The notes beneath the pieces are model-generated. The model was not told the DNA's origin and did no database searches. It saw only the letters and a list, made by a program, of their open reading frames with translations. A DNA stretch of 64,000 nucleotides from Bin5 sp965204525. GTDB taxonomy: Bacteria; Chloroflexota; Anaerolineae; Caldilineales; Caldilineaceae. The position numbers and the translations under genes are program-made. Below are positions 62,209 to 64,000 of this stretch, piece after piece (positions within the stretch are counted from its first letter, which is position 1; the number at the start of each line of letters is the position of its first letter). Location of the stretch: positions 3,472,001-3,536,000 of the forward strand of contig OZ241994.1 of assembly GCA_965204525.1 (NCBI GenBank). Reading direction: 5' to 3'.

Positions 62209-62487
62209 TCTATTATGGAACCGTCCGCCTTCGTCCCTTCTAAAGAGTAGCGAGAAATGACCATATCCCCTTAGACTATTGAGGGCTAAAGAGATTTTCT
62301 TACCGTAAGTGAACGAACTCTGGGGACATCCCTGCAGGATCGCTATTTTCTCCCCTACAGCAACTGGATCGTGTTCGGAGTTGAGCCAGACGATATCGAT
62401 TCCCCGGGACGCCCAGAGCTTCCAGTTGCTGTTCGGCGGGAAGCGAGTACAATCGGGTATTCCGTGTCCATTCAATAGTACACTTCC
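62209..62487. other. 279-bp divergent intergenic region
   Basis: Lies between two oppositely directed membrane-protein genes. It must hold both promoters, but I see no hexamer pair close to consensus. Confidence 0.35.
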
Positions 62488-64000
62488 ATGCAGGACAGTC
62501 AGAAATCGCACAAGCGACGGTTCAATATAGGTAAACACTTCTCGACCTTTGCGCCGGCGGCATTATTCCTGGTAAGTCTGACCAGCTACAGTTTGCACTG
62601 GGTTACAGCGCCTCCGGGAATACACGGAGACGCCAGCAGGCTGGGTCTTTACGCTTTTGATTTCGTTCATGACGAGCTGATTCCCTTCTACATTTATCAT
62701 CAATTCGGGCCTCATCCTCTCATCATATATGTACAGGCTCTTGTCTTTTCAGCGCTGGGCTTCACGCGGGCTGCACTGCGCGGCATCACAATCGTGGGGG
62801 GAGCTCTGGCCACGCCTGCGATTTACCTGGCCGCGTTCTGGCTCTTCAGAAATGAGGGTACTGCCTTTGCTCGGAAAGCAGGTGTTATTGCGGGTTTAGG
62901 ACTTGCATTGTCTACATTCTTTGCATCATTTTCGCGTTATGGTCTCGAAGGCGCCCTCCTTCCCGCTGTGGAGTTGCTGGCTATTGCCTTCTTATGGCGC
63001 GGGCTCAGGAAAGGCGTCTGGACAGACTTTGTTTTTGCTGGTTTCGCTGTCGGCTCGAGTCAATATATCTATATCGTGGCGCGTTTCTTTCCCGTGGCGC
63101 TGGCGGTCGCGTGCGCCGGCGCCGTTCTGGCAAATCGCCAGCTGCTGGCGCGCTGGAAGGGACTGGTCATTGCGGCCGCTGTTGCGGCGTCCGTCGCATT
63201 GCCCCAGTGGATCCTGTTCATCACCCATCCCTATACCTTTCTCGCACGCACGCAACAGAGTACCGGGCGCTTTGTCTTCGAACTGCCGGACCCGTTCGCA
63301 GTGATCGCCGGAAAGCTCGTGAATCAACTGCTCATGTTGGCGTGGCGCTGGGACAACGGCTACAACCCACTCTCTTACAGATCGCTGTTGACCCCTGTCC
63401 TTGTCGTTGCCCTGGCAACGGGAGTTGTGTACACCATTCGCAGACGGCACGAGATGCATCTCTTTGCCTTTCTCATGATGCTGACAATGCTCTTGCCGGA
63501 TCTGCTCTCCTATGAAGGGGCCAACCCCTCCGCTACACGCCTTGTCCCCGCCCTCCCATTCATATTCATGATGGCCGGTTCAGGAGGCGCTATCCTTTGG
63601 GAACGAACGGAAAGAATCCGTGCCTTTCCCAAATGGGCCGGCTATCTCGTTCCGCTCCTGGTGCTGTCGTTCGGCCTGGTGCGGCAGTGGGATTATGCCA
63701 CCCGGGTCAAATCCCAGGTTCTCGCCAGCAGCGGCCTGGAATGGCAGAACAGTTTAGTGGAAGTCGCGGTGGCTGAATACATTGGAACCCATCTGGATGC
63801 GCCGATCCTGATTCCTTCCAGCGAGTATCAGCGCGCGCCACTTGCTTTCCTGTTGGCGGAGCACTTCCGGCATCGCACGAGCGGGCTGGAGGGTTTGGTC
63901 GAGAAGGGTGAGATAGTCACGGTGGTCCAACCGACAGATCCTGTTCGCCCAACGACTGAATGGATTCCTGCCGTCTACAGGCAGGACGAATGGGTACTGC
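62488..64000 (+). CDS. GT-C/ArnT-like membrane protein (partial, 3' end off window)
   Basis: Open from ATG 62488 to the last base, 504 codons without a stop. Multi-pass: helices at ALFLVSLTSYSLHW, LVFSALGFTRAALRG, GVIAGLGLALSTFFASFSRY and more. Family marks: D-x-x-R-L-G-L-Y-A-F-D near the N-terminus in place of the usual D-E loop, YIYHQFGPHPLIIYVQALVF, and GSSQYIYIVARFFPVALAV. Probably a polyprenyl-linked sugar transferase. It is divergent from the fused protein, so surface polysaccharide genes are likely to continue to the right. Confidence 0.82.
   Translation, partial: MQDSQKSHKRRFNIGKHFSTFAPAALFLVSLTSYSLHWVTAPPGIHGDASRLGLYAFDFVHDELIPFYIYHQFGPHPLIIYVQALVFSALGFTRAALRGITIVGGALATPAIYLAAFWLFRNEGTAFARKAGVIAGLGLALSTFFASFSRYGLEGALLPAVELLAIAFLWRGLRKGVWTDFVFAGFAVGSSQYIYIVARFFPVALAVACAGAVLANRQLLARWKGLVIAAAVAASVALPQWILFITHPYTFLARTQQSTGRFVFELPDPFAVIAGKLVNQLLMLAWRWDNGYNPLSYRSLLTPVLVVALATGVVYTIRRRHEMHLFAFLMMLTMLLPDLLSYEGANPSATRLVPALPFIFMMAGSGGAILWERTERIRAFPKWAGYLVPLLVLSFGLVRQWDYATRVKSQVLASSGLEWQNSLVEVAVAEYIGTHLDAPILIPSSEYQRAPLAFLLAEHFRHRTSGLEGLVEKGEIVTVVQPTDPVRPTTEWIPAVYRQDEWVL

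Noticed and set aside
1..64000. CRISPR arrays, tRNA and rRNA genes
   Set aside because: No regularly spaced repeats, no T-loop/anticodon patterns and no rRNA motifs were noticed on reading; a covariance-model scan would be decisive.

Overview
The window looks like one contig from a GC-rich bacterium, probably a Chloroflexota member near Caldilineales/Anaerolineae. This is inferred from gene content (sugar ABC transporter with a Tat-type lipoprotein, PmoA/DUF6807, PhyH, GH29, Gfo/Idh, YfhO-like and ArnT-like membrane proteins, gatB, asnS, tsaD) and from heptamer-phased sequences between genes; no rRNA or tRNA is visible. I found no CRISPR array.

Bases 1-15240 form a defence and mobile-element island. 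From the left: the end of a Thoeris ThsB-like TIR gene; a HigB/HigA-like toxin-antitoxin pair with a perfect 26-bp palindrome at its start; a 2TM (SLATT-like) membrane effector gene broken by an IS66-family element whose own left terminal repeat was then broken by an IS982-family element; two direct ~545-bp repeats, each just 3' of a defence-like gene; a HEPN-like protein; a helicase-less type ISP/IIG restriction-methylation protein; a three-gene overlapping operon of unknown function behind a consensus promoter; a VapBC remnant; a PhyH dioxygenase; and a lone HicB. A second IS66 element (15241-16832) landed in the ribosome binding site of the sugar ABC operon that follows.

Bases 16852-30614 are mostly housekeeping or metabolic: sugar ABC transporter (binding protein plus two permeases), an ArnT-like membrane protein, a TPR-lytic transglycosylase, two tandem M28 peptidases, gatB and a PmoA-family protein. 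Bases 30615-42227 are a second accessory zone: HepT/MntA toxin-antitoxin, a full-length 1630-residue type ISP restriction enzyme, a divergent winged-helix-like gene, a MazF pair, a second VapBC with a deleted toxin, an Ogt gene plus a broken Ogt copy whose active-site Cys is Tyr, NurA, and an OLD/RecF-like ATPase.

Bases 42362-50775 hold an M1-type lipoprotein peptidase, a fluoride channel and a five-gene carbohydrate cluster (GH29, unknown alpha-barrel protein, Gfo/Idh, sugar isomerase, enolase-superfamily enzyme). Bases 50975-64000 hold an AI-2E-type permease, tsaD, a WecA/MraY-type transferase, asnS, an Arg-rich protein, a LysM/lamin-tail protein, a 1644-codon fusion membrane protein related to the one at 20334, and a divergent membrane protein that runs off the right edge.

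The most unusual items are the doubly nested insertion in the SLATT-like gene, the repeat pair around it, the unknown three-gene operon, the repeated loss of toxins with antitoxins kept, and the heptamer-phased intergenic sequences.
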